This document shows, piece after piece, positions 1-7,997 of a stretch of DNA of 41,741 nucleotides. Positions within the stretch are counted from its first letter, which is position 1. The number at the start of each line of letters is the position of its first letter. The notes beneath the pieces are model-generated. The model saw nothing but the letters and a program-made list of their open reading frames with translations. It was not told where the DNA came from and searched no databases. Both the position numbers and the translations under genes were made by a program. The DNA lies in assembly GCA_041577935.1 (NCBI GenBank), contig JBFGIA010000003.1:1-41741 (forward strand). Reading direction: 5' to 3'. This DNA is from CAMYLR01 sp041577935 (GTDB lineage Bacteria > Gemmatimonadota > Gemmatimonadetes > JACCXV01 > JAHWKZ01).

Positions 1-197
1 ACCGGCTCCGGCTTGAGCACCATGCCACCGCCGCCACCGTACGGGTAATCATCGACCTGCTCGCCGTCGGGCACGAATTCACGCAGATCGACCACCTCGT
101 ACGAGAACAACCCCTTGGAGCGCGCGCGACCGGTGATCGACTGCTTGAGCGGTTGTGTGAAGTAGTCGGGAAACAGGGTCACGATGTTGACGTGCAC
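1..197 (-). CDS. trmD: tRNA (guanine-N1)-methyltransferase TrmD, N-terminal part (cut by window edge)
   Basis: TrmD methylates N1 of G37 next to the anticodon in tRNAs reading CUN, CCN and CGG codons, which prevents +1 frameshifts. Only the first 65 or so residues are in the window. They read MHVNIVTLFPDYF, then the GRARSKGL segment, the DLREF motif and the glycine-rich DYPYGGGGGMVL loop, all typical of the TrmD N-terminal SPOUT domain. The start is GTG at 197, two bases after the rimM stop, with a GGAGGAG ribosome binding site inside the end of rimM. It is the last visible member of the rpsP-rimM-trmD group, a widely conserved operon. The C-terminal half lies outside the window, so completeness cannot be judged. 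Confidence 0.93.
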   Translation of the reverse strand, partial: MHVNIVTLFPDYFTQPLKQSITGRARSKGLFSYEVVDLREFVPDGEQVDDYPYGGGGGMVLKPEP

Positions 198-199
198 GG

Positions 200-703
200 T
201 TACAGCTCCTCCCACCCTTCGGGCGGGCTTACGACGATCGTCGTCGCATCGACCTGACGAATGAACGGTTCTACAAACGGCAAGAACCGACGCCGACCGC
301 CGGGTTCGCCGATCTCCAACAACACCGGTCCGTCCGACTCGATCACCGAGATCACATCGCCAAACGAGCGACCGGTTTCATCCCGCACCTCGCACCCCAC
401 CAGCGCATGCAGAAAGAACTCGTCCTCGGCTCGCGCTTGGACCGCTTCGTCGTACGGTATCAGCAGGTAGTAGCCGGCTCGCTGCTCGGCGTGAGTGCGG
501 TCGTCGATCCGATCGAGCTTGAGCAACCACCGTTGCTTGTGGCGTCGGCTGGCCACGATCGACACCTCCACGCCTTCACCATCCGCATCGGGCGCCAACA
601 CGAGCGTGCGCCCAACCGCAAACCGCTCATCGTGCTCGGTCATCGGCTCGACTTGGACCTCGCCCTTGAGCCCGTGGGCTTTGACTATTCGGCCCACCAC
701 CAC
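200..703 (-). CDS. rimM: Ribosome maturation factor RimM
   Basis: RimM binds ribosomal protein S19 and helps mature the head of the 30S subunit. The protein opens with VVVGRIVKAHGLKGEVQVEP, the signature of the RimM N-terminal domain, and continues into a PRC-barrel domain (FFLHALVGCEV, then a DVISVIESDGP stretch and a final FLPFVEPFIRQVD). The start is uncertain. The first canonical start codon in frame close to the domain is GTG at 703, giving 167 aa. A CTG at 724 has a much better placed GGAGG (6 nt upstream, inside the end of rpsP) and lies one base after the rpsP stop, giving 174 aa. A longer frame reaching 844 only mirrors the repetitive tail of rpsP and is not credible. It lies between rpsP and trmD, as in most bacteria. 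Confidence 0.9.
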   Translation of the reverse strand: MVVGRIVKAHGLKGEVQVEPMTEHDERFAVGRTLVLAPDADGEGVEVSIVASRRHKQRWLLKLDRIDDRTHAEQRAGYYLLIPYDEAVQARAEDEFFLHALVGCEVRDETGRSFGDVISVIESDGPVLLEIGEPGGRRRFLPFVEPFIRQVDATTIVVSPPEGWEEL

Positions 704-725
704 CAGGGTTTCCGGTGTCGTCAGG

Positions 726-1175
726 CTACCCCTCCGTTGTCTGCTCTGCGTCGTCCGCGATCTCGGTCGCCGGCTCGACGACGGGTTCGGGCGCCGGCGC
801 CGGTTCGGGCACTGGTGCCGGTTCGGGTGCTGGTGCCGGTTCAAGCGTTGGCTCGGGCTCAGGTGCTGGTGCCGGCGCGACTACGGGCTCCGGTCGCGGC
901 CGTTCCACCGGCCACTCGCCGGTCTTGAATCGCTGCCAAACGCCGATCTGTGATAGCAACGAGCGAGCGCTGTCGCTCGGCTCGGCGCCCTTCTCCAACC
1001 ACTCCAGCGCCTTGTCGCGGTCGATGTTGATATCGGCCGGCTCCGTGCGCGGATTGTACGTCCCGATCGTGTCCAGGAACCGCCCGTCACGGGGACTCCT
1101 GGAATCCGCCACCACGAGGCGATAGTGAGGTTGCTTCTTGGCGCCCATGCGCCGCAATCGAATGCGTACTGCCAC
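726..1175 (-). CDS. rpsP: 30S ribosomal protein S16 with long Pro/Glu/Ala tail
   Basis: S16 is a primary 16S rRNA-binding protein of the 30S subunit. Residues 1-88 are a full S16 domain (MAVRIRLRRMGAKKQPHYRL, then RDGRFLDTIGTYNPR and DKALEWLEKGAEPSD). S16 normally stops at about 80-90 residues; here 60 more follow, mostly PAPEPEP-type repeats (residues 93-135) and a short acidic end. The start is GTG at 1175 with a textbook AAAGGAGG 6 nt upstream. It begins 3 nt after ffh and is followed by rimM. The tail is in frame, ends at a stop that fits the rimM start, and shows no frameshift, so it looks real. Such a flexible, charged tail would most likely project from the 30S surface; its role is unknown. 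Confidence 0.95.
   Translation of the reverse strand: MAVRIRLRRMGAKKQPHYRLVVADSRSPRDGRFLDTIGTYNPRTEPADINIDRDKALEWLEKGAEPSDSARSLLSQIGVWQRFKTGEWPVERPRPEPVVAPAPAPEPEPTLEPAPAPEPAPVPEPAPAPEPVVEPATEIADDAEQTTEG
771..899 (-). repeat. Low-complexity Pro/Glu/Ala-coding repeat in rpsP
   Basis: This stretch encodes residues 93-135 of S16 and consists of degenerate six-residue units of the PAPEPx kind, spelled on the plus strand as GGTGCCGGTTCGGG-like words. The reading frame stays open across the repeat on several frames, which creates spurious open frames on both strands. Confidence 0.8.
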
Positions 1176-1178
1176 CAG

Positions 1179-2492
1179 TTACCTCCTTTGACGCTGAGAA
1201 CCCAGCGTCGTCTTGAGTTTTTTCATCATCTTGTTCATCTCGCCAAACTGCTTCATGAGCTGGTTGACCTCTTGAACCGAAGTGCCGCTACCGTTCGCGA
1301 TCCGCTTGCGACGGCTACCGTCGAGCAGCTTCGGGTTGCGCCGCTCAGCCGGCGTCATCGACAGGATGATCGCCTCGATACGCTTTAATCGGCTCGGGTC
1401 GACATCGACATCCCGCAACTGCTTCCCGACGCCGGGGATCATCCCGATCAACCCTTGTAGCGGCCCCATCCGCTCCAACTGCCGAAGAGCGGTGAGAAAA
1501 TCTTCCAGATCGAGTTTTCCGCGGCCGACCTTCTTCTCGAGTTGACTGGCGTCTTCTACATCGATCGCCTCCTGAGCTTTCTCGACCAGCGACACGACGT
1601 CGCCGCGGTCGAGGATCCGCCCCGCCATGCGATCAGGATGAAACGGCTCGAGGCCGTCCGTCCTCTCCCCCACGCCGATGAACTTGATCGGCAAACCGGT
1701 CACCGCGTGGATCGATAGCGCCGCGCCGCCGCGCGCATCGCCGTCCAGCTTGGTCAGAATCACGCCCGTCAGCGGCAGCCGCGCGCCAAACGTCTCGGCG
1801 ATCTGCACGGCGTCGTGACCGGTCATCCCGTCGGCGACCAGGAGCAACTCGTGAGGCGTGACCGTCTGGACGACACGATCGAGCTCATCCATCATCACAT
1901 CGTCGATGTGCAGCCGACCTGCGGTATCGACGATGACGACGTTGCGCTTGTCTGCCCGCGCTCGCTCGACGCCCGCCTGGGCCAGTCGTTCGACCTGGGT
2001 CTCGTCGCGATCCGACACCACTGGAAAGTCGAGCTGGCGCGCCAACGTCTCGAGCTGATCGATCGCCGCCGGTCGATAGACATCGGCCGCCACCAGCAAC
2101 GGTCGACGCCCGCGCTTCGCCATGTGGTGGGCGAGCTTGGCTGCGGTCGTCGTTTTGCCGGAGCCTTGCAACCCGACCAGGGCGATTATCGTGGGTGGTT
2201 GCCGCGACTCCTCGAGCGGTGCGTTGGCGCCACCCAATAGATCGACCAACTCGTCGTGCACGATCTTGATGACTTGTTGTGCCGGGGTGACCGACCGGGT
2301 GATCTCCTTTCCGCGGGCGCGCTCGGCCACCCGGGCGCAAAAATCCTTCGCCACCCGATAGTGGACATCGGCCTCGAGAAGCGCGCGGCGGACCTCACGC
2401 ATCCCTTCGGTGATGAGCTCTTCGTCGAGAACTCCGCGGCTTCGAAAGCGCGCCAGCGCGCCGTCGAGTTTGGCACTCAGCTCGTCGAACAT
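1179..2492 (-). CDS. ffh: Signal recognition particle protein Ffh (SRP54)
   Basis: Ffh is the GTPase of the bacterial SRP; with 4.5S RNA it carries ribosomes making membrane proteins to FtsY. With ATG at 2492 the protein is 437 aa, normal for the family. Residues 1-90 are the helical N domain (MFDELSAKLDGALARFRSRG). The G domain shows GLQGSGKTT (107-115), DTAGRL (189-194) and TKLDGDARGG (247-256). From about residue 300 comes the methionine-rich M domain, with GMIPGVGKQ, the RRKRIANGSGTS RNA-binding helix and a MNKMMKKL end. AGGA precedes the ATG by 5 nt. A longer frame up to 2876 has no Ffh-like residues and is rejected. It ends 3 nt before rpsP. Confidence 0.97.
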   Translation of the reverse strand: MFDELSAKLDGALARFRSRGVLDEELITEGMREVRRALLEADVHYRVAKDFCARVAERARGKEITRSVTPAQQVIKIVHDELVDLLGGANAPLEESRQPPTIIALVGLQGSGKTTTAAKLAHHMAKRGRRPLLVAADVYRPAAIDQLETLARQLDFPVVSDRDETQVERLAQAGVERARADKRNVVIVDTAGRLHIDDVMMDELDRVVQTVTPHELLLVADGMTGHDAVQIAETFGARLPLTGVILTKLDGDARGGAALSIHAVTGLPIKFIGVGERTDGLEPFHPDRMAGRILDRGDVVSLVEKAQEAIDVEDASQLEKKVGRGKLDLEDFLTALRQLERMGPLQGLIGMIPGVGKQLRDVDVDPSRLKRIEAIILSMTPAERRNPKLLDGSRRKRIANGSGTSVQEVNQLMKQFGEMNKMMKKLKTTLGSQRQRR

Positions 2493-2602
2493 TGTTCCTG
2501 TGATAAAACGGTCGCAGATCGTGCGCCGGCGTTCGGCGCCGCCCTCGTAGTCCGGGCCATCCCGGAGAACGAAGGAAAGCGAATAGGCGAGGCAATCTAG
2601 TT

Positions 2603-4141
2603 CTAGATCAGGAGCGCAGCCACCAGAATGTAGAGCAGGCCGCCGAGCGTCGCCGCTGCCAAGGCGAGCGGGAGCTGGGTCAAGACGTGATCCATCAGAT
2701 CGCAGCCGGTGGCCAGCGAAGACAGGATGGTCGTATCCGAGATCGGCGAGCATTGATCGCCGAACACGCTGCCGCCGGTGACCGCGCCAAAGCAGAGCGC
2801 CAGGTAGGTGGGGTCGGGCTGTACCGCCCACGCCAGCGGTATCGCGACCGGGAAGATGACCGCGTACGTCCCCCACGACGTTCCCGTCGAGAACGCGACG
2901 ACCATGCAGAGGAACAACAACGCCGCCGGCAAGATGACCGGCGGAACCGCGCCAAACGTCTCGACGATGTAGGGCGCCGTGCCGACCGCATCAGCGACCG
3001 ACTTGAGCGTTACCGCGAGCGCCAGCACCACCGCGCCGATCGTGACCCCGCGCCAACCCGACAGCAGTCCTTCGATCACGGCGTGAAGCCGCATCCCCTT
3101 GACGAGCGCCACCGCCACGCCCACCAGAACCGCCAACACGAACGCCTCGGCGATCGGCAACGACAGCGCCGACGACTCTCGCTGGCCGAGCACGAAGTAG
3201 CTGATCGCGAACGGGCCGATCGCCACGCCGAGCAGTGTCCCGATCGGCGCGAAGAAGTCGATCAGTCCGGGTTTGTAGTCGTAGGGCGGATCGATGCGGG
3301 TGAGATCGTCGGCGGCCATCGGCGTCGCGCCGGGCCGATCGAGCGCCCCGGTCTCGCGCGCTCGCTGGCGCGCGGCCCCCATTCGCCGCCCAGTAAGACG
3401 GCCCATCTTGTCCCCCGCGAACAGCAGGGTGAACAGGATCGCGAACATCGCGTAGAAGTTGAACGGCAAAGCGCGGAAGAAGAACCCGATCGCATCGGAC
3501 TGCGTGGCCAGCACCGGTACGCTGCCGGCGACCAGCCCACCGACATAGATCGGCCACACGTTGAACGGAATCAGCGTCGCCGCCGGCGATGCCGTCGAAT
3601 CGACGATGTAAGCCAGCTCTTCGTGTGCCACCCGATGCTGGTCAGAGACCGGGCGCACAGTCGTCCCGGTCAACACCGTGCTGATCGTGCCACCCTGGTG
3701 GAAGACGAGTCCCATGACCCAGGCGAAGAGCTTGGCCGACCTCGGTCCGGTCGCAACCCGCTTCCCTGCCCATTCGGCGAACCGCTGTGCGCCACCGGTC
3801 TTGGTCCACAACCCGATCAACCCGCCCAACGACCACAGATACACCAGCAGAATGAGGGCGTAGTTTTCCGACCCGACCGATGGGATGAGGAACGCTTGCA
3901 CGATGTTGAGCTCGCCGCTGATCACGCCGCCCAGCACGATGCCGACAAACAAGGCCGTGATGACCTCTCGCAACGCGAACGCGAGCACCAGCGTGACCAG
4001 CGGGGGGACGACCGACCACGCGCCGTAGTGCACTCCGTTCGTGGGAAACCGACCGGCGAGAGTGAAACCGATCGCTACGAGCGCGACCCCGAGGACGAGG
4101 ACGCGCCACCGCAACCCACGGCCAGACCGTGTGCCCGTCAC
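2603..4141 (-). CDS. NhaC-type Na+/H+ antiporter family membrane protein
   Basis: A 512-aa polytopic inner-membrane protein with about 11-13 hydrophobic helices. The segments FHQGGTISTVLTGTTVRPVSD, STASPAATLIPFNVWP and GSVFGDQCSPISDTTILSS are the diagnostic motifs of the NhaC family (ion transporter superfamily), whose members exchange Na+ for H+ or move small acids such as malate, lactate or amino acids with ions. The substrate cannot be told from sequence. The start is taken as GTG at 4141, 10 nt after rpe; a TTG about 35 nt further in is possible, and an upstream extension to 4327 is only the shadow of rpe. No clear ribosome binding site is visible. It lies between rpe and ffh, with a 110-nt spacer before ffh that shows no evident promoter. 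Confidence 0.85.
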   Translation of the reverse strand: MTGTRSGRGLRWRVLVLGVALVAIGFTLAGRFPTNGVHYGAWSVVPPLVTLVLAFALREVITALFVGIVLGGVISGELNIVQAFLIPSVGSENYALILLVYLWSLGGLIGLWTKTGGAQRFAEWAGKRVATGPRSAKLFAWVMGLVFHQGGTISTVLTGTTVRPVSDQHRVAHEELAYIVDSTASPAATLIPFNVWPIYVGGLVAGSVPVLATQSDAIGFFFRALPFNFYAMFAILFTLLFAGDKMGRLTGRRMGAARQRARETGALDRPGATPMAADDLTRIDPPYDYKPGLIDFFAPIGTLLGVAIGPFAISYFVLGQRESSALSLPIAEAFVLAVLVGVAVALVKGMRLHAVIEGLLSGWRGVTIGAVVLALAVTLKSVADAVGTAPYIVETFGAVPPVILPAALLFLCMVVAFSTGTSWGTYAVIFPVAIPLAWAVQPDPTYLALCFGAVTGGSVFGDQCSPISDTTILSSLATGCDLMDHVLTQLPLALAAATLGGLLYILVAALLI

Positions 4142-4151
4142 CGCGGGAGCA

Positions 4152-4820
4152 TCAATCGACTGTCGCTTGACGTAGTGCGCGCATACGCGCCGCCGGGTCG
4201 TCACCGCCGTAGACGCCCGAGCCGCTGACGAGCACGTCAGCTCCCGCGCGCACGACCTCGGCCGCGTTGTCGGCGGTGATGCCGCCATCGACCTCGAGCC
4301 ACGGGCGGCTGTCCTCGGGCAAACCATCGATCCGCTGACGAGCGCTCTGCAGCCGGTCCAACGACTCGGGGATGAAGCTCTGTCCCGACCAACCGGGATT
4401 GACGCTCATGACGAGCAGCAAGTCGAACGCCCCCCACACCGCGTCGACCGCACTCAGTGGCGTGCCAGGGTTGATCGCCACACCGGCACTTACGCCCAAC
4501 TCCCTGACGCGTTGAAGCTGGCGGTGGAGGTGGGTCGTGGCTTCGACGTGAACGGTCAAGATGTCGGCCCCGGCGTCGACGTATTCGTCAAAGTACTGCT
4601 CCGGTCGTTCGACCATCAGGTGAACGTCGATCGGCACGTCGACCACCCGTTCGGCGGTCCTTATCATGGCCGCGCCGAAGGTCAGGTTAGGGACGAAGTG
4701 GCCGTCCATGACATCGACGTGGATCCAATCGGCGCCACCCTCGACGACCGCGACGATCTCATCCGCCAGCCGATCAAAGTCCGCAGCCAGCACGGACGGC
4801 GCGATCAGGATCCCGCTCAT
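4152..4820 (-). CDS. rpe: Ribulose-phosphate 3-epimerase
   Basis: Rpe interconverts ribulose 5-phosphate and xylulose 5-phosphate in the pentose phosphate pathway. The 222-aa protein is a complete TIM barrel of normal size. Metal ligands of the family are in place: H34 and D36 in IHVDVMDGHFVPNLTFG, H67 in DVHLMVERP and D178 in LEVDGGI. The loop MSVNPGWSGQSFI (138-150) and the phosphate site SGSGVYG near residue 200 are also typical. The ATG at 4820 overlaps the stop of the PASTA gene by 4 nt (ATGA), implying coupled translation. The PASTA-rpe pair downstream of rsmB suggests a fixed operon unit. Confidence 0.97.
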   Translation of the reverse strand: MSGILIAPSVLAADFDRLADEIVAVVEGGADWIHVDVMDGHFVPNLTFGAAMIRTAERVVDVPIDVHLMVERPEQYFDEYVDAGADILTVHVEATTHLHRQLQRVRELGVSAGVAINPGTPLSAVDAVWGAFDLLLVMSVNPGWSGQSFIPESLDRLQSARQRIDGLPEDSRPWLEVDGGITADNAAEVVRAGADVLVSGSGVYGGDDPAARMRALRQATVD

Positions 4821-5581
4821 GGAGCCACCCGGCCGAGCTCGAGTCGCGCCGCCGAGCCGGTGTGGACGTGTTGCCCCGGCCGCGGCCGTTGACCGGTGAC
4901 GACGGTGGGCCCGGCGATACCCTGCTCGTCAGGGCTCAAAGAGCCCACTTGGCCGACCGTGATCCCGTAGGTGAGCAGCGTGTCGCGAGCCGCCCTCAAG
5001 GGCAGACCGCGGACATCGGGCATCTCGACCAGCGTGCCACCCTGGCTGACGACCATCGTGACCTCGACGCCGGGTTCGATTTCGGTACCCGCCGGTGGAA
5101 TCGTCTCCACGATCGTTCCCCACGGGTGCAACTCGCTCGGCTTTTGTCGGGACGGTGTGATCGCGAGGCCGAGTCGCGACAAGATCTCCTCCCCCAACTC
5201 GAGCTCGACACCGGCCAGATCGGGCAGCACAGTTGGCTCGGTGCCGCGACTCACGAGCACCCAGACCGTATCACCGCGGGGGCGATAGAAACCTGGCGGC
5301 GGCAGCTGATAGATCACCCGGCCCGCTTCGACATCAGCGCTTCGACGCTCGCCACCCACCGTGACGACGTATCCCTCATCGTCGGCTTTGTCGCGTGCTC
5401 TCTCGACCTCCATGTGACCCAGGTTGGGCACGCGGGCGATGCGACCCTGCGCCAGAGTGTCAGGCAGGAAGAAAATTTGCGCCGCGATGTAACCGACCAA
5501 CAGTGCACCCATTACGGTCGCCACGATCGCCAGCGGGATCTGCCAGGTTGCGCTCCCGACGCCGGGTGGCGGCGCGCTCAC
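4817..5581 (-). CDS. Membrane-anchored PASTA-domain protein
   Basis: A 254-aa protein with one transmembrane helix (about residues 13-38) and about three consecutive PASTA repeats outside the membrane. Repeat starts are visible at ARVPNLGHMEVERARDKA, TVLPDLAGVELELGEEIL and VEMPDVRGLPLRAARDTL, each followed by a VxxQxPxPG-like turn. PASTA domains bind peptidoglycan stem peptides and usually sit on penicillin-binding proteins or Ser/Thr kinases; here there is neither a kinase nor a transpeptidase domain, so the protein is a stand-alone PASTA sensor or wall-binding factor. The start is GTG at 5581, overlapping the rsmB stop by 4 nt (GTGA). The client or partner is unknown. Confidence 0.9.
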   Translation of the reverse strand: MSAPPPGVGSATWQIPLAIVATVMGALLVGYIAAQIFFLPDTLAQGRIARVPNLGHMEVERARDKADDEGYVVTVGGERRSADVEAGRVIYQLPPPGFYRPRGDTVWVLVSRGTEPTVLPDLAGVELELGEEILSRLGLAITPSRQKPSELHPWGTIVETIPPAGTEIEPGVEVTMVVSQGGTLVEMPDVRGLPLRAARDTLLTYGITVGQVGSLSPDEQGIAGPTVVTGQRPRPGQHVHTGSAARLELGRVAP

Positions 5582-6918
5582 GCCGCCTCGCGCACTAGTC
5601 GAGCGGCGAAGAAGCCGTCCAGATCCCCGCTCCAGGGCCGGGTCATCATGTAATCACCGTCGCGATGGTGAGCCGGCACAGCCCCGCCTACCGGAACGCT
5701 CCGGAACTCTCGGCGATCAGAGAGAAATGCGGTTATCACTCGATCGTTCTCCTCGGGTTCGAGCGAGCAAGTAGCGTAAACGAGCGTGCCGCCCGGCGCG
5801 ACTCGATCGGCGAGTTGCGCCAAGAGCTCGCGTTGAAACGTCGCGAACGTCGCCACGTCTTCGGGCAAACGGCGCCATCGGGCGTCGACCCGCCGACGCA
5901 ACACACCGGTGCCGGTGCACGGCACATCGGCGATCACCAGCGAAAACTGCGCCGCGGTCGGCACCGAGCGCGCGTCCGCGGCCACCAGCCACGGCGCGGT
6001 CAACCCTAGACGCTCAACATTCTCGCGGACCCGCCGCAACCTCGCGAAATCGCTGTCGATCGCCAAAGCGCGGAGCGCCGGTGCCTTGGCCAACAGCCCG
6101 CACAGTTTCGTCCCGGGTGCGGCGCACGCGTCGAGCACGCGGTCTTCGGGCCCAGCATCGACCATATCCGTGACCCACTGCGAACCCGCGTCCTGGATCC
6201 AAAACCATCCATCCACCCAGCCCGGCAACGCCGGCGGTGGCGTGCCGCGACCGACGACCACCGCGTCCGGCTTGTCGGGGTGCGGTCGGGCCTCGATGCC
6301 GGCATCGATCAACCGCTCGACGACTGTCCCGGTCGTTGCCCTCTGCACGTTTACCGCCAGGTGCAGGTTTGGTGGCCTATTGTTGCTCTCGAGCAGCGCC
6401 TCGGCCGTCTCCGCACCGTACGCTTCGACCCACCGAGCCACCATCCATTTGGGGTGACTGTGCTTGATCGCCAAATAGAAAACTCGGTCGTCCGGGTCCG
6501 GCAACGGCAATTCCTGACGTTGCCGATCGACGTTTCTAAGAACCGCATTGACGAGCCCCGATGCCCACCGCGCTCTACCGTTCGGCAGCGCATCGTTCAC
6601 CAACTCGACGCTCTCGTCGACCGCTGACCAGACTGGGACGCGATCCAGAAACACGATCTGGTAGGCCCCCAACTCCAGGATCGAGACGACGTCCGGCGGG
6701 AGCGTGTCGATCCCGTGCTTTAGCAACGCATCCAGGTGGTAGTCGAGCCGGTCGCGCCAGCGGATCGCGCCGTATGCCAGCTCCATCGTGAACGCCCGCT
6801 GACGATCGTCAAGCCCGGCGGCACGTCGCTCGAAGCTCTCGTCTGCGCGGGTCCCGTTTCGCACATCGCGTAGGATCTCGAGCGCCCGCCGCCGCTCAAC
6901 GCTGGGGCGCGCACCCAT
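5578..6918 (-). CDS. rsmB: 16S rRNA (cytosine-C5)-methyltransferase RsmB
   Basis: RsmB makes m5C967 in 16S rRNA. The 446-aa protein has an N-terminal NusB-like RNA-binding domain (residues 1-130, with RALEILRDV and ELAYGAIRWRDRLDY) followed by an AdoMet-dependent domain. The two family cysteines are present: C334 in DVPCTGTGVLRR and the nucleophile C384 in YATCSLEPEEN. The AdoMet loop reads CAAPGTKLCGL instead of the usual CAAPGGKT, a modest change. ATG at 6918 directly abuts the thiG stop. It precedes the PASTA-rpe pair with which it overlaps. Confidence 0.95.
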   Translation of the reverse strand: MGARPSVERRRALEILRDVRNGTRADESFERRAAGLDDRQRAFTMELAYGAIRWRDRLDYHLDALLKHGIDTLPPDVVSILELGAYQIVFLDRVPVWSAVDESVELVNDALPNGRARWASGLVNAVLRNVDRQRQELPLPDPDDRVFYLAIKHSHPKWMVARWVEAYGAETAEALLESNNRPPNLHLAVNVQRATTGTVVERLIDAGIEARPHPDKPDAVVVGRGTPPPALPGWVDGWFWIQDAGSQWVTDMVDAGPEDRVLDACAAPGTKLCGLLAKAPALRALAIDSDFARLRRVRENVERLGLTAPWLVAADARSVPTAAQFSLVIADVPCTGTGVLRRRVDARWRRLPEDVATFATFQRELLAQLADRVAPGGTLVYATCSLEPEENDRVITAFLSDRREFRSVPVGGAVPAHHRDGDYMMTRPWSGDLDGFFAARLVREAA

Positions 6919-7746
6919 TCAGTCGCCGACCCTGCCCTCCGTCGGACTCGACGCGGTGGCCCACTGACGTCGGGGCATCCGACCGACTTCAAATGCCAAC
7001 CGTCCGGCCTCGACCGCGTGCCGCATCGCGGTGGCCATCAACACCGGATCGTCGGCTTTGGCGATCGCCGTGTTCATGAGGATGCCGTCGACGCCGAGCT
7101 CCATCGCGACCGCCGCGTCCGAAGCCGTCCCGACACCGGCATCGACAATAACCGGCACCGAAACCGCATCCAGAATGAACTGGATGTTGAGCGGATTGGT
7201 CACCCCGAGACCGGAACCGATCGGCGAGGCGAGCGGCATGACCGCCGCCGCGCCCGCCTCTTCGAGGCGTCGCGCGATCACGACGTCATCGTTTGTGTAC
7301 GGCAACACGGTAAACCCCTCTTCGACAAGGGTTCGAGTCGCCGCGACGAGCCCTTCGACGTCGGGATACAACGTCCGCTCGTCTCCGATGACCTCCAGCT
7401 TGATGAAATCGCTTAGCCCCGCGGCACGACCGAGACGAGCGACCCGTATCGCGTCATCCGCTGAGTAGCAGCCGGCGGTGTTCGGGAGGATCAGGACCTT
7501 GTCTGGATCGAGATAGTGGAGCAGGCTCGTTTCGTCCGACGCGTCGAGCTTGACCCGTCGCACCGCAACCGTGATAACATCAGCGCCCGACGCCTCTAGG
7601 CACCGAACCATCGTCTCCGGAGAGTCGTATTTTCCGCTGCCGATGATGAGCCGGGAGCGGAACGTTCGTCCACCGAGTCGCCACCCGGTGGATAGATCTG
7701 CCACCGCATCGGCCGGCATCGATGGGGTCGTGGTCGCCTCGGTCAT
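6919..7746 (-). CDS. thiG: Thiazole synthase ThiG
   Basis: ThiG condenses 1-deoxyxylulose 5-phosphate, dehydroglycine and the ThiS thiocarboxylate into the thiazole phosphate of thiamine. The 275-aa protein carries the family motifs RLIIGSGKY (32-40), the Schiff-base lysine K116 in FIKLEVIGD, and MPLASPIGSGLGVTNP followed by PVIVDAGVGTASDA, the phosphate-binding part of the barrel. The C-terminal segment ends in KADDPVLMATAMRHAVEAGR, also typical. The ATG at 7746 has a perfect AAAGGAGG 5 nt upstream. It follows thiS by 15 nt. No thiH, thiO, thiF or thiC lies in the window, so the dehydroglycine source is encoded elsewhere. Confidence 0.97.
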   Translation of the reverse strand: MTEATTTPSMPADAVADLSTGWRLGGRTFRSRLIIGSGKYDSPETMVRCLEASGADVITVAVRRVKLDASDETSLLHYLDPDKVLILPNTAGCYSADDAIRVARLGRAAGLSDFIKLEVIGDERTLYPDVEGLVAATRTLVEEGFTVLPYTNDDVVIARRLEEAGAAAVMPLASPIGSGLGVTNPLNIQFILDAVSVPVIVDAGVGTASDAAVAMELGVDGILMNTAIAKADDPVLMATAMRHAVEAGRLAFEVGRMPRRQWATASSPTEGRVGD

Positions 7747-7761
7747 ATCGGCCTCCTTTGC

Positions 7762-7992
7762 TCAGCCACCGCCCACGAAGTGAACGACCTCGAGCGTGTC
7801 GCCTGCCAATAACGCTGTCGTATCAAACCGATCACGGGGCAGGATGACACCGTTGGCTTCGACCACGACGGTATCGGGGTCGATCTCATGGGCGGTGAGA
7901 AACGCCTCGACGGTCGTCCCTTCGGCGACAAGCCGCGTTTCGCCGTTGACGACGATCTCGACCTTTTTCTTGGCGACAGTCGGGTTTGACAC
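7762..7992 (-). CDS. thiS: Sulfur carrier protein ThiS
   Basis: ThiS is a ubiquitin-like carrier whose C-terminal Gly-Gly is adenylated and converted to a thiocarboxylate that feeds sulfur to ThiG. From GTG at 7992 the product is 76 aa. It has the beta-grasp pattern VEIVVNGETR, then GTTVEAFL, then VVVEANGVILPRD and ends LEVVHFVGGG. It therefore ends with three glycines, the last two matching the required Gly-Gly. The N-terminal lysine stretch AKKK precedes the first strand. The start lies 5 nt after the thiE stop; no strong ribosome binding site is seen, so coupling with thiE is likely. A longer upstream frame to 8106 is only the shadow of thiE. Confidence 0.9.
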   Translation of the reverse strand: MSNPTVAKKKVEIVVNGETRLVAEGTTVEAFLTAHEIDPDTVVVEANGVILPRDRFDTTALLAGDTLEVVHFVGGG

Positions 7993-7997
7993 GTGAG

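Noticed and set aside
2687..4228. 513-codon plus-strand frame opposite the NhaC-type gene
   Set aside because: Its product is an Arg/His/Asp-rich string with no domain; it is the mirror of a GC-rich membrane gene and lacks an SD.
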